Below are positions 8,129 through 15,566 of a DNA stretch of 24,042 nt, in pieces. The DNA is from an uncultured Corynebacterium sp. (GTDB lineage Bacteria > Actinomycetota > Actinomycetes > Mycobacteriales > Mycobacteriaceae), in contig CALTTF010000022.1 of assembly GCA_943908385.1 (NCBI GenBank), forward strand, positions 1-24,042, given 5' to 3'. The notes beneath the pieces are model-generated. The model saw nothing but the letters and a program-made list of their open reading frames with translations, had not been told where the DNA came from and made no database searches. Numbering within the stretch: the stretch's first letter is position 1; the number at the start of each line of letters is the position of its first letter. The position numbers were made by a program, and so were the translations under genes.

Positions 8129-8153
8129 CGACCTCCGCCGACAGCGGAAGTCG
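8129..8153 (-). promoter_or_regulatory. Strong hairpin in the gltA upstream region
   Basis: On the minus strand CGACTTCCGC and GCGGAGGTCG form a 10-bp stem with one wobble and a 5-nt loop (TGTCG), ending 48 nt before the gltA GTG. It would be in the leader RNA if transcription starts upstream of it. There is no T-tract, so a structured leader or a regulator-binding palindrome is more likely than a terminator. Confidence 0.6.
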
Positions 8154-8206
8154 GCTGCACACATAAGCATGCACCGAAATTGACATGAGACAACTCTATC
8201 AGCAGA

Positions 8207-8264
8207 TGTGATTACCGCGACACTGTTTCGCCCGGGCACGACTTGCCACAGTGGCGGTCCCGGG
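8207..8264. promoter_or_regulatory. Palindrome cluster in the gltA/serC control region
   Basis: TGTGA-N6-CGACA at 8207-8222 matches 8 of 10 fixed positions of the GlxR/CRP consensus TGTGA-N6-TCACA. It is followed by CCCGGG (8231-8236), the perfect palindrome GCCAC-A-GTGGC (8245-8255) and a second CCCGGG (8259-8264). In C. glutamicum gltA is controlled by GlxR, RamA and RamB (established); which of these, if any, act here is inference. Confidence 0.35.
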
Positions 8265-8308
8265 AATCCCCGCTGCATAATTCCACATGATGGACACGGT
8301 GTTTCAGT

Positions 8309-8314
8309 TATGGT
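8309..8314 (+). promoter_or_regulatory. Possible -10 box of serC
   Basis: TATGGT would start transcription near 8321 and leave a leader of about 38 nt containing AAAGGGG (8347-8353) before the ATG. The -35 is weak. Confidence 0.35.
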
Positions 8315-8358
8315 GAACGAAACACGAATTTATTGGAGCGACAGTTAAAGGGGCACCC

Positions 8359-9489
8359 ATGACCGACTACCCAGCACTTCCCGCACAGTTCGCACCCGGC
8401 GACGGCCGTTTCGGCTGCGGCCCGTCGAAGGTCCGCCCCTCCCAGATCGAGGCGTTGAGCAAGGGCGCACTGTCCGTCATGGGCACTTCCCACCGCCAGC
8501 CGGAGGTCAAGAACCTGGTCGGCCATGTCCGCGAGGGCCTGGCCGAGCTGTTCTCCCTTCCGGACGGCTACGAGATCGTCCTCTCTCTCGGCGGCGCGAC
8601 CGCATTCTGGGACGCGGCGAGTTTCGGCCTGATCGAGAACAAATCCGCGCACCTGACGTACGGCGAATTCTCCTCCAAGTTCGCGAAGGCCTCCAAGCTG
8701 GCTCCGTGGCTGGAAGAGCCGGCTGTCGTCGAGTCGGAGCCGGGCACCGCGCCGACGCCGGGCGAACTGGACGGGACCGACGCCGACGTTGTCGCGTGGG
8801 CGCACAATGAGACGTCGACCGGCACGATGGTGCCCGTCACCCGCCCGGACACCGACGCGCTCGTGCTTATCGACGCAACGTCCGGCGCCGGCGGCCTGCC
8901 CGTCGACATCGCGCAGACCGACGCCTACTACTTCTCCCCGCAGAAGTCCTTCGCCTCCGACGGCGGCCTGTGGCTGGCGGCGATGAGCCCGGCGGCGATC
9001 GAGCGCATCGCCAAGATCAAGGAGTCCGGCCGCTTCATCCCGGCGTTCCTGGACCTGCAGACTGCCGTGGACAATTCCCGCAAGAACCAGACCTACAACA
9101 CCCCGGCCGTGGGCACGCTGCTCATGCTCGCCGACCAGGTGAAGTGGATGAACGACAACGGCGGCTTGGACGGCATGGTCAAGCGCACCCGCGCCAACTC
9201 CGAGGCCCTGTACTCCTGGGCGGAGAACCACACGCACGCCACCCCGTTCGTCAAGGACGCCGAGAAGCGCTCGTACGTTGTGGGCACGATCGATTTCGAC
9301 GATTCCATCGACGCCGCCGAGTTGGCGAAGGCGCTGCGCGCGAACGGCATCATCGACACGGAGCCGTACCGCAAGCTGGGACGCAACCAGCTGCGCATCG
9401 GCATGTTCCCGGCGATCGACACCGAGGACGTGACCAAGCTGACGGGCGCGATCGACTTCTTGCTCGGCCAGGGCGTCGGCGCGAAGTAA
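8359..9489 (+). CDS. serC: Phosphoserine aminotransferase
   Basis: SerC is a PLP enzyme that converts 3-phosphohydroxypyruvate and glutamate to phosphoserine and 2-oxoglutarate, the second step of serine synthesis. The 376-residue length and sequence match the actinobacterial type. The PLP-binding lysine is K196 in YFSPQKSFASDGG and the cofactor-ring aspartate is D172 in IDATSGAGG. The N-terminal FGCGPSKVRP and GTSHR motifs bind substrate. AAAGGGG ends 5 nt before the ATG. It is divergent from gltA, as in C. glutamicum, and is followed by sepH, a pairing also found in mycobacteria (Rv0884c-Rv0883c). At 8863-8876 it carries a one-mismatch copy of the dispersed 14-mer. Confidence 0.97.
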   Translation: MTDYPALPAQFAPGDGRFGCGPSKVRPSQIEALSKGALSVMGTSHRQPEVKNLVGHVREGLAELFSLPDGYEIVLSLGGATAFWDAASFGLIENKSAHLTYGEFSSKFAKASKLAPWLEEPAVVESEPGTAPTPGELDGTDADVVAWAHNETSTGTMVPVTRPDTDALVLIDATSGAGGLPVDIAQTDAYYFSPQKSFASDGGLWLAAMSPAAIERIAKIKESGRFIPAFLDLQTAVDNSRKNQTYNTPAVGTLLMLADQVKWMNDNGGLDGMVKRTRANSEALYSWAENHTHATPFVKDAEKRSYVVGTIDFDDSIDAAELAKALRANGIIDTEPYRKLGRNQLRIGMFPAIDTEDVTKLTGAIDFLLGQGVGAK

Positions 9490-9532
9490 CCGGGTTTCGG
9501 CCCTTTCATCGGTTAAGGTGGGTCAATGAATG

Positions 9533-9542
9533 ACACCGGTGT
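9533..9542. repeat. Perfect palindrome just before the sepH ribosome-binding site
   Basis: ACACCGGTGT is a perfect 10-bp palindrome that ends one base before the AAGGAG of sepH. It could be an operator or a chance match. Confidence 0.4.
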
Positions 9543-9554
9543 AAGGAGTTGTGG

Positions 9555-10652
9555 ATGCGCGAGCTCTTTGTAGTTGCAGAAGAATCGACGGATACCGTCT
9601 GGGTGCTGCGCACCGAGGACGGCGAGCGGTTCCGCATCCCACGCGCCGATCTCCGCGAGGTCGCCGAGCCGGATCCGGTCCTGTTCAACGCCGAGCGCGA
9701 TTACGGCGAGACCAGCACCGAGACGGATTTCACCGACGCCTTCGATAATTCCGGTGACGAGTACGAGCTCGTCGACGCAGAGCTTGTCGACGAACCGTCG
9801 CGCCCCACCTTCACCGTCTACTCCGGCGATGAGCCCGATGACCTCGCAGACACCGAGGAGACCCAGCCCGCCTCCGAGTTGGAAGAAGAACCCGCAACCG
9901 AAGAACCGACGGAAGAACCCGTCCGCTCCCCAGTGGAGCCGGATCCCCTGTACGCCACTCCCCTGTCGCTGCGCCCGAACGAGATCCAGGCGCGCATCCG
10001 CGCGGGCGCGGACGCCACGGCGCTGGCCGAGGAGATGGGTGTGGCTGAAAGTCGGATCGAGCCGTACGCCCACCCGGTGCTGCTGGAGCGCGCCCAAGTT
10101 GCGGAGGCCGCGAAGCAGTCCCACCCGGTCCGCGACGACGGCACTGCGCCGGACACGCTCTTCGAGGTCCTGGCCCTCGCTTTCGCCGCGCGCGGCCACG
10201 CCCTGTCCGAGGCGCATTGGGACGCGGTGCGCGAAGCGGGCGAACCGTGGGTCGTGCGCGTGACCTGGCAGGCGGGCCTGCAGGAGCACAGCGCGGAGTG
10301 GTTCTTCCGCCGTTCCATGGGCAGCCCTGCCACCACTGAACCCCGCGACCCGGTCGCGGCGGACCTCATCGACCCGTCCTTCGCGCAGCCGGTGCGCTCG
10401 CTCAGCGCGCACAACAGCTACGAGCCGGAGCCGGAGTACACGGAAGAAGAGGCGTACCCGCAGGACACTATCCCGCACGACAAAGAGAACCTGTCCGTCA
10501 CCCAGACCCAGCCGAACGACTTCGCGGAGGGAGATTTCCTCCAGAACCCGGAGCCCGAGGAGAAGCCGCAGAAGCGCCGCCGCAAGGCTGTCACCCCGCA
10601 CTGGGAGGACGTGCTTCTCGGCGTGCGCACCAACACCAAACGCCCGAAATAG
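9555..10652 (+). CDS. sepH: SepH-like cell-division regulator (DUF3071)
   Basis: SepH is an actinobacterial protein that binds and stimulates FtsZ assembly. This copy has 365 residues. The conserved N-terminal strand-rich segment is MRELFVVAEESTDTVWVLRT at 1-20, continuing to about 45. The helix-turn-helix domain is at about 137-185 (SLRPNEIQARIRAGADATAL to HPVLLERAQVAE). The basic C-terminal motif KRRRKAVTPHWEDVLLG is near 342-358. Between the N-terminal segment and the HTH is an acidic, Pro/Glu-rich stretch of about 85 residues (48-132) that I do not expect in the Streptomyces protein. The start is the ATG at 9555 with AAGGAG 6 nt upstream; a TTG two codons earlier lies on the Shine-Dalgarno and was rejected. 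The DUF6928 gene follows 19 bp later. Confidence 0.9.
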   Translation: MRELFVVAEESTDTVWVLRTEDGERFRIPRADLREVAEPDPVLFNAERDYGETSTETDFTDAFDNSGDEYELVDAELVDEPSRPTFTVYSGDEPDDLADTEETQPASELEEEPATEEPTEEPVRSPVEPDPLYATPLSLRPNEIQARIRAGADATALAEEMGVAESRIEPYAHPVLLERAQVAEAAKQSHPVRDDGTAPDTLFEVLALAFAARGHALSEAHWDAVREAGEPWVVRVTWQAGLQEHSAEWFFRRSMGSPATTEPRDPVAADLIDPSFAQPVRSLSAHNSYEPEPEYTEEEAYPQDTIPHDKENLSVTQTQPNDFAEGDFLQNPEPEEKPQKRRRKAVTPHWEDVLLGVRTNTKRPK

Positions 10653-10671
10653 AGCTGAGTAGGAACGCGCG

Positions 10672-11523
10672 ATGAGCTACCCCGCAGTGGTGACATTCTG
10701 GTACGTCGGCACCGCCAACCCTGCGGCGGTGCTCGAAGCTGAACCGAAAGCCGACCGCGGCTTCGGCCGCAAGCTGCTTTCCCAGCTCAATCCGCGCTGG
10801 CCGATCACGCCGATCGGACAGTTCCCGCTCAACCGTTCCACGAAGGCGTCCCGCGCGGAGTTCTATATCGCCGGCTACCCGGGAGTGGCTGTACTGCAGA
10901 CATTTATCGAGGACTGCGGGAAGCTCTCGGAGATCTCCCCCGACCTGCGCGACGCTGTTCCCGCGGACAATGTGTTCGTCTTTGCCGAAGGAGTCGGCGA
11001 GGGCGCGGGCTACGGCGGTTTCGCGCATGTCGACGGCGGCGATGTCACCCGCAGCCTGTGCGCCACGCGCACAGCGTTGATGGAGGACCTCGGGCTGCCC
11101 GAGCCGTTCGAGGCGCCCTTCTGGGCCGGTGAGCGCGCCGAGCAGATCGGCGGCATCTCTCTGCCGTTCGAGCCGGTGGACCTCATGCACGCGGCGGAAA
11201 CCGCGTGGCTCGGGGTGGATGTCTCGCCGGACGGCCCCGACATCAATGTCGTGGGGTACGCCGTCGACGGCCGCCCGGAGCCGAAGGTCGAGCCGCCGAA
11301 ACCGGAGACAAAGAACGTCGCGGAGGTCGCCGCGAAATTCGCCAGCCCGAATGCGGATTACGACGACTACGAGGAGATCACCGACGACGAGCAGGGCGGC
11401 GAATTCGCCCAGTTCGCCGAGGCATCAGCCGCGGCGGCGCGCCGTGTCGGACGCGGGATGACCCGCCGCTGGCGCGACCTCAAGGACGCTGTGGTGGAGC
11501 GGATCCGCCACTCGGACCGCTAG
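10672..11523 (+). CDS. DUF6928 family protein, function unknown
   Basis: This is a soluble protein of 283 residues. The first 200 or so residues resemble the actinobacterial DUF6928 family: an opening VVTFWYVGTANPAAVLEAEP, then PRWPITPIGQFPL, then FEAPFWAGER, then LPFEPVDLMHAAETAWLG. No catalytic motif is recognisable and there is no signal peptide. The C-terminal third is different: acidic (DDYEEITDDEQGGE), then Ala-rich, then basic (GRGMTRRWRDLKDAVVERIRH), looking like a flexible linker with a basic tail helix. It is the third gene of the serC-sepH run and may be cotranscribed with sepH. The family name is from memory and moderately sure; the function is not known. Confidence 0.75.
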   Translation: MSYPAVVTFWYVGTANPAAVLEAEPKADRGFGRKLLSQLNPRWPITPIGQFPLNRSTKASRAEFYIAGYPGVAVLQTFIEDCGKLSEISPDLRDAVPADNVFVFAEGVGEGAGYGGFAHVDGGDVTRSLCATRTALMEDLGLPEPFEAPFWAGERAEQIGGISLPFEPVDLMHAAETAWLGVDVSPDGPDINVVGYAVDGRPEPKVEPPKPETKNVAEVAAKFASPNADYDDYEEITDDEQGGEFAQFAEASAAAARRVGRGMTRRWRDLKDAVVERIRHSDR

Positions 11524-11533
11524 CCCCCTAGCG
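11518..11533. repeat. Palindrome containing both stops of a convergent gene pair
   Basis: CGCTAG-CCCC-CTAGCG is a perfect 6-bp inverted repeat with a 4-nt loop. Its left arm contains the TAG of the DUF6928 gene and its right arm, read on the minus strand, the TAG of the SpoU gene. It lacks a T-tract. Confidence 0.75.
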
Positions 11534-12352
11534 CGAGAAGGACCGGTCGCGCTCGTAGAACGCGATCGCGGCAGACGTGGCCACGTTCAGCGAATCCGTA
11601 CCGTTCGCCATGGGGATGCGGGCGCGGATATCGGTGGCGCGCATGGCGTGCTCCGTCAGCCCGGGGCCCTCGCCGCCGACGAGGAGGGCGACTTTCTCGT
11701 AGGGGGCGCCGGTGGCGTCGATAAGCGCATCGGCGAGATGCTCGGCCTTGTCGTCGGGCGTGAGCGACACCAGCCGGAAACCCGCTTCGCGCAGCTGCTC
11801 GAGCGAGCGCTGCCAGGTGGTCACGGTGCCGTCGAGATGCGCGAACGGAAGGCGCAGGACGTGGCCCATGGACACGCGCACGCTGCGGCGGTATAGCGGG
11901 TCGGCCGTGCCCGCGCCGAGCAGCACGCCGTCGACGCCCATGCCCGCGGCGTTGCGGAAGATCGCGCCGATATTCTCGTGGTCGCCGACACCTTCCAGCA
12001 CGACGAGGGTGCGGGCATCGAGGAGCGTATCGACGGCGCGTTCCGGCGCCTTGTCCGCCACCGCGATCAGCCCGCGGTGCATGTCGTAGCCGGCGACCTC
12101 GGCGAGCAGCTCGCGGGTGACGGCGTAGACGGGGACGTCGACAGGCGGAAAGCCCTCGTCTTCGCGCTGGGCGAAAAATGTGTCGAGCTTCTTCTCGAAG
12201 CCGACGATGCAGCGCAGCGGGTAGCGCGAATCGATCACGCGCCCCGCCACGATCGGCCCCTCCCCGAAGATGAGGCCCTTCGTGTTGTCCATGGTTTTCA
12301 GGTCACGGACATCGTCCAGCCGCGGATCGGCGGGGTCGGTGATGCGGATCAT
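11528..12352 (-). CDS. TrmH/SpoU-family RNA 2'-O-methyltransferase
   Basis: This is an S-adenosylmethionine-dependent RNA ribose methylase with a knotted SPOUT fold, 274 residues. An N-terminal substrate-binding segment (about 1-105) is followed by the catalytic domain. Motif 1 is LEGVGDHENIGAIFRNAAG (119-137, with N127 and R133), motif 2 is GGEGPGL (226-232), and motif 3 is IPMANGTDSLNVATSAA (246-262). The target is probably a 23S rRNA or tRNA nucleotide; it cannot be read from the sequence. The ATG lies 3 bp after the purine permease stop and has no clear Shine-Dalgarno, suggesting reinitiation. Mycobacteria have a SpoU gene in the same region (Rv0881). Confidence 0.93.
   Translation of the reverse strand: MIRITDPADPRLDDVRDLKTMDNTKGLIFGEGPIVAGRVIDSRYPLRCIVGFEKKLDTFFAQREDEGFPPVDVPVYAVTRELLAEVAGYDMHRGLIAVADKAPERAVDTLLDARTLVVLEGVGDHENIGAIFRNAAGMGVDGVLLGAGTADPLYRRSVRVSMGHVLRLPFAHLDGTVTTWQRSLEQLREAGFRLVSLTPDDKAEHLADALIDATGAPYEKVALLVGGEGPGLTEHAMRATDIRARIPMANGTDSLNVATSAAIAFYERDRSFSR
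11715..11728 (-). repeat. Dispersed 14-mer GCGCTTATCGACGC, copy in the SpoU gene
   Basis: Exact copy encoding Ala-Leu-Ile-Asp-Ala (in ADALIDATGAP). Confidence 0.85.
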
Positions 12353-12355
12353 GGC

Positions 12356-13846
12356 TTAGGAGACCGCAGACATGATCGGGTCCATGGCGAAGAACACCAC
12401 GAACAGGGCGGAGATCAGCCACATCAGCCAGTGGACTTCCTTCGCCTTGCCGGCGAAAACGGAGAACAGCGCGAAGGTGATGAAGCCGATGCCGATGCCG
12501 TCGGCGATGGAGTACGTGAACGGCATGGCCACGATGGTGAGGAAGGACGGCAGAGCGATGTGGAACTTCGTCCAATCGATCTCGCTGACCTGCATCATCA
12601 TGAGTGCACCAACGATGACCAGCACCGGCGCGGCGGCCTCGATAGGCACGATCTCGTAGAGCGGGGTGAAGAACATCGCGGCGAGGAACAGCAGGCCGGT
12701 GACGATATTGGCCAGGCCCGTGCGTGCGCCGTCGGCGATGCCGGCGGACGAGTCGACGAAGACCGTGGCGGACGACGCGGAGCCTGCGCCGCCGACAACC
12801 GCGCCGAGGCCTTCGACGACAAGCGCCTTCTTCATGTCGGGAAGCTCGCCGTTCTCGTCGACAAGGTCAGCCTGGCGGCCGAGCGCGGTCATCGTGCCCA
12901 TGGCGTCGAAGAAGTTGGCCAGCACCAGGGTGAACACCAGCAGGGATGCGGTGACAACGCCGATATTGGTGAAGGCGCCGATAATGTCGACAGCGCCGAC
13001 GATGGAGAGGTCCGGGATGCCGCCGAAGGAGTCCGGCAGTGTCGGCACTGCCAGGTTCCAGCCGGTCGGGCCGTTATCCGCAGAGGAACCCGCGCCGGTG
13101 ACTGCCTCGACGACCAGGGCGATGATCGTGTTGATCACGATGCCGATGAACAGGCCACCCGGGATCTGGCGGTCCACCATGAAGCCGCAGATGAACAGGC
13201 CGAGAACGAACACGAGCGTCGGCCAGGAGGCGATCGAGCCGTTGATGCCCAGCTGGACCGGGACGGTGGTCATCGCGGCATCCGGAATGCGGCGAACGAA
13301 GCCGGCGTCAACGAAGCCGATCAGCGAGATGAACATGCCGATGCCCACGCCGATCGCGGCCTTCATCGACGGCGGAATCGCGCGGAAGACAGCGGTGCGG
13401 AAGCCGGAGATGGCCAGCAGCACGATGATGATGCCGTCGACGACCACCAGGCCCATCGCCTGCGGCCAGGTCAGGCCTTCAGTGCCGACCAGCGTGACGG
13501 CGACGAGGGTGTTGATGCCCAGGCCGGCGGCGATACCGAACGGGTAATTCGCCACGGCGCCGAACAAGATACACATGACGCCGGCCACCAGCGCCGTCGC
13601 CGCAGCGACCTGCGGGATGCCCAGCACGGTGCCTGCGGAGTCCTCGCTCGTGCCCAAGATGAGCGGGTTGAGCAGGACGATGTACGCCATGGCGAAGAAT
13701 GTGACCACGCCGGCGCGCACCTCGCGGCCCACGGAGGAGCCGCGCTCAGAAATGTGGAAGAAACGGTCGAGGCCGGAGGTCTCCCCCGCCTCATTCGGAG
13801 TCTCGGTCACCTCGGTGGAGCCGGACGGATTCGTCGTGTCACTCAC
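12356..13846 (-). CDS. NCS2/AzgA-type purine permease
   Basis: This is an inner-membrane transporter of the AzgA branch of nucleobase:cation symporters, which import adenine, guanine or hypoxanthine. It has 496 residues and about 12-14 membrane segments. AzgA-type motifs include an N-terminal RFFHISERGSSVGREVRAG before the first helix, AYIVLLNP, NYPFGIAAGLGINT, ANFFDAMGTMTALGRQA, and SSATVFVDSSAGIADGARTG. The start is a GTG at 13846 with AGGGG 7 nt upstream. The 100 bp before it contain no purine riboswitch that I can see. It is followed after 3 bp by the SpoU methylase. Exact substrate not decided. Confidence 0.92.
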   Translation of the reverse strand: MSDTTNPSGSTEVTETPNEAGETSGLDRFFHISERGSSVGREVRAGVVTFFAMAYIVLLNPLILGTSEDSAGTVLGIPQVAAATALVAGVMCILFGAVANYPFGIAAGLGINTLVAVTLVGTEGLTWPQAMGLVVVDGIIIVLLAISGFRTAVFRAIPPSMKAAIGVGIGMFISLIGFVDAGFVRRIPDAAMTTVPVQLGINGSIASWPTLVFVLGLFICGFMVDRQIPGGLFIGIVINTIIALVVEAVTGAGSSADNGPTGWNLAVPTLPDSFGGIPDLSIVGAVDIIGAFTNIGVVTASLLVFTLVLANFFDAMGTMTALGRQADLVDENGELPDMKKALVVEGLGAVVGGAGSASSATVFVDSSAGIADGARTGLANIVTGLLFLAAMFFTPLYEIVPIEAAAPVLVIVGALMMMQVSEIDWTKFHIALPSFLTIVAMPFTYSIADGIGIGFITFALFSVFAGKAKEVHWLMWLISALFVVFFAMDPIMSAVS

Positions 13847-13946
13847 TGTGATTCCCCTGACGTTTGCATGTCAATAACGGCAATAGCGTCCCACTCGCGG
13901 CGCGAAAATCAAAATGGAGCGGACAGGGAATCGGGCAGAACCGGAA

Positions 13947-14681
13947 CTAATAGAGCGGTTTTTCGTCGTCGAAAAGCGCGCTGCTCGGCGTGACGTCCTC
14001 GCTGTCGACCTTGGTCTCGGAGTGCGCTCCGCAGCCGTACACTGCGGAAACGACGTGGCCGTCGGCGGAGTACTCGTTGGCGCAGATGCCGAAATTCTTG
14101 CCCACGGGCTCCGCCGCGGGAATGTAGAACGCGCAGGTCTTGCACTGCAGCGCGGCCTGGGACGCGTGCTCGGAGTTGGGGCCGAATTCGCCGCGGCGCC
14201 AGCGCTGTTTCGCCGCCTTCAGCCCGGTGGTGGTCAGGTACTGGTTCGTCTCCCGGCCGAGAAAGACGACCGCGTCTTTGGAGAAGGAATCGTCGGTGAG
14301 CCGCTCGTCGTCCGGCGCGGGCTCCATGAGGTCGCCCGGGCCGAGGTCGCCGGGGCGGAGGCGCTCGGTGTACGGCACCCAGTCCGGGGCCTGCAGCGCG
14401 TCGCCGGAGGGAGCCGGCACGAGCGCGACCTCGTTGACCGTGATGTAGTCGGATCCGGTGGCGCACGCCACGACCGCATTCCACTCCCACCCGGAGTATC
14501 CGGGCACGTCCGCCGTGAAGCGGTGGGTGGCCACGTTCGCGCTCAGGCCGACAACGCCGATGTGGTCGCCGACCTCACCCTGATCGAGCTCGAGCAACGC
14601 TTCGCGCGCGGTGGTCACGGCGCGGTCGCCGAGCAGCGGTCCTGCTTTCTTGTCGTTTCTTCTCCGGGGCACGCACCCCAT
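13947..14681 (-). CDS. DUF3027 family protein
   Basis: This is a soluble protein of about 244 residues of the actinobacterial DUF3027 family. Recognisable parts are the early RAVTTAREALLELDQGEVGDHIG, then the GYSGWEWNAVVA segment, the linking PYTERLRPGDLGPGDLM stretch, RWRRGEFGPNSEHA, and a Cys-rich end (CKTCAFYIP, GICAN, YGCGAHSE) that could bind a metal ion. The role is unknown. The start is set at the ATG at 14681. A GTG at 14672 is equally plausible: CATAAT at 14685-14680 would then act as a -10 box 7 nt before it, giving a leaderless message starting MPRRRNDKK. No Shine-Dalgarno supports either. It lies divergent from the lipoprotein gene across only 30 bp. Confidence 0.88.
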   Translation of the reverse strand: MGCVPRRRNDKKAGPLLGDRAVTTAREALLELDQGEVGDHIGVVGLSANVATHRFTADVPGYSGWEWNAVVACATGSDYITVNEVALVPAPSGDALQAPDWVPYTERLRPGDLGPGDLMEPAPDDERLTDDSFSKDAVVFLGRETNQYLTTTGLKAAKQRWRRGEFGPNSEHASQAALQCKTCAFYIPAAEPVGKNFGICANEYSADGHVVSAVYGCGAHSETKVDSEDVTPSSALFDDEKPLY

Positions 14682-14685
14682 TATG
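14680..14685 (-). promoter_or_regulatory. Possible -10 box of the DUF3027 gene
   Basis: CATAAT on the minus strand, 7 nt before an in-frame GTG (14672). If real, it overlaps the ATG at 14681 and decides the start in favour of the GTG. Confidence 0.35.
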
Positions 14686-14711
14686 GCTGACGCTGTTGCA
14701 AGATAGACCCT

Positions 14712-15539
14712 ATGGTCGATTTCCCCCACGCCGCCGCGCTGTTGTCGTCGCTGTCCGCTGTCTCCGCCGTCGCGCTCCTCGCCGCCGGGTGCAGCCCCGA
14801 GGGCAATTCGACTGCGACGCCGCAAAAGTCCACCGGCACGGAGATGCTCACGGTCTCCGTCAAGGAGACGCTCCCCTTCGACGACACGAGCTTCACCCAG
14901 GGCCTCGAGGTCGCGCCCGACGGCACGCTCTACGTCGCCACCGGCATGGAGGGCGAGTCGCGCATCTACCGCACCACCGCGCAGGGCGAAGAGCTGGCCA
15001 GCGAGGACCTCGAACCCGACTTCTTCGGCGAGGGCATCACGCGCGTCGGGGACCACCTGTGGCAGCTGACCTGGCAGAACAACACCGCCATCAAGCGCGA
15101 CGCGGACACGCTCGCCGAACTCGAGCGCACCTCCTTCGACGGCGAAGGCTGGGGGCTGTGCCACCGCCAAGACGCGAACGAAGTCATTTTCTCCGACGGC
15201 ACGGCCGAATTGCGCCGCATGGATCCGGACACGCTCGCCGAGCGCGAGCGCTTCACCGTCACCCGCGACGGCCAGCCGCTCGAAGGCATCAACGAGCTCG
15301 AGTGCGTCGGCGACGATATCTACGCCAATATTTTCACCACCACCGACATCGTTCGCATCGACGCGGAGACGGGAAACGTCGAGGCGCTTATCGACGCCTC
15401 CGCTGTCCCCAACAACGCCTCCCCCGATCCGAACCACGTTCTCAACGGCATCGCCTTCATCCCCGACAGCGGCAACGAGTTCTACCTGACCGGCAAGCGG
15501 TGGCCGGACATGTACCGGGTCACCTTCGAACCGAAGTAG
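14712..15539 (+). CDS. Glutaminyl-peptide cyclotransferase-like lipoprotein
   Basis: This is an exported lipoprotein of 275 residues with a plant/bacterial-type glutaminyl cyclase (five-bladed propeller) domain. That fold forms N-terminal pyroglutamate from glutamine. The signal peptide ends in the lipobox LLAAGC with C27 as the lipidated residue. The domain starts at about residue 46. Family signatures are FTQGLEVAPDGTLYVATGM, FGEGITRVGDHLWQLTWQ, EGWGLC, ISDG-like FSDGTAEL, INELECVGDDIYANIF, and NGIAF near the end. The propeller carries the usual acidic residues of the family. It probably acts on the outer face of the membrane. The ATG lacks a clear Shine-Dalgarno. The DUF2771 gene follows after 27 bp. 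Confidence 0.9.
   Translation: MVDFPHAAALLSSLSAVSAVALLAAGCSPEGNSTATPQKSTGTEMLTVSVKETLPFDDTSFTQGLEVAPDGTLYVATGMEGESRIYRTTAQGEELASEDLEPDFFGEGITRVGDHLWQLTWQNNTAIKRDADTLAELERTSFDGEGWGLCHRQDANEVIFSDGTAELRRMDPDTLAERERFTVTRDGQPLEGINELECVGDDIYANIFTTTDIVRIDAETGNVEALIDASAVPNNASPDPNHVLNGIAFIPDSGNEFYLTGKRWPDMYRVTFEPK
15384..15397 (+). repeat. Dispersed 14-mer GCGCTTATCGACGC, copy in the lipoprotein gene
   Basis: Exact copy encoding Ala-Leu-Ile-Asp-Ala (in VEALIDASAVP). Confidence 0.85.
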
Positions 15540-15552
15540 GATCCGCGCCAGT

Positions 15553-15558
15553 TAGACT
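15553..15558 (+). promoter_or_regulatory. Putative -10 box of the DUF2771 gene, leaderless start
   Basis: TAGACT, identical to the box proposed for panB, lies 8 nt before the ATG at 15567, and no Shine-Dalgarno is present. Confidence 0.5.
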
Positions 15559-15566
15559 GCGTAGTC

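Noticed and set aside
8081..8278. N-terminal extension of citrate synthase
   Set aside because: The frame is open, but the added residues are Cys/Arg-rich, contain the leader hairpin, and have no counterpart in citrate synthases. The GTG at 8080 matches the family N-terminus.
13847..13946. Purine riboswitch before the AzgA-type permease
   Set aside because: I looked for the conserved purine-aptamer loops and found none; only a short TGAC/GTCA repeat is present.
11978..13993. Long plus-strand open frame of 671 codons
   Set aside because: It is antisense to the SpoU and purine-permease genes, with a composition dominated by Asp, Gly, Arg and His, typical of an antisense shadow.
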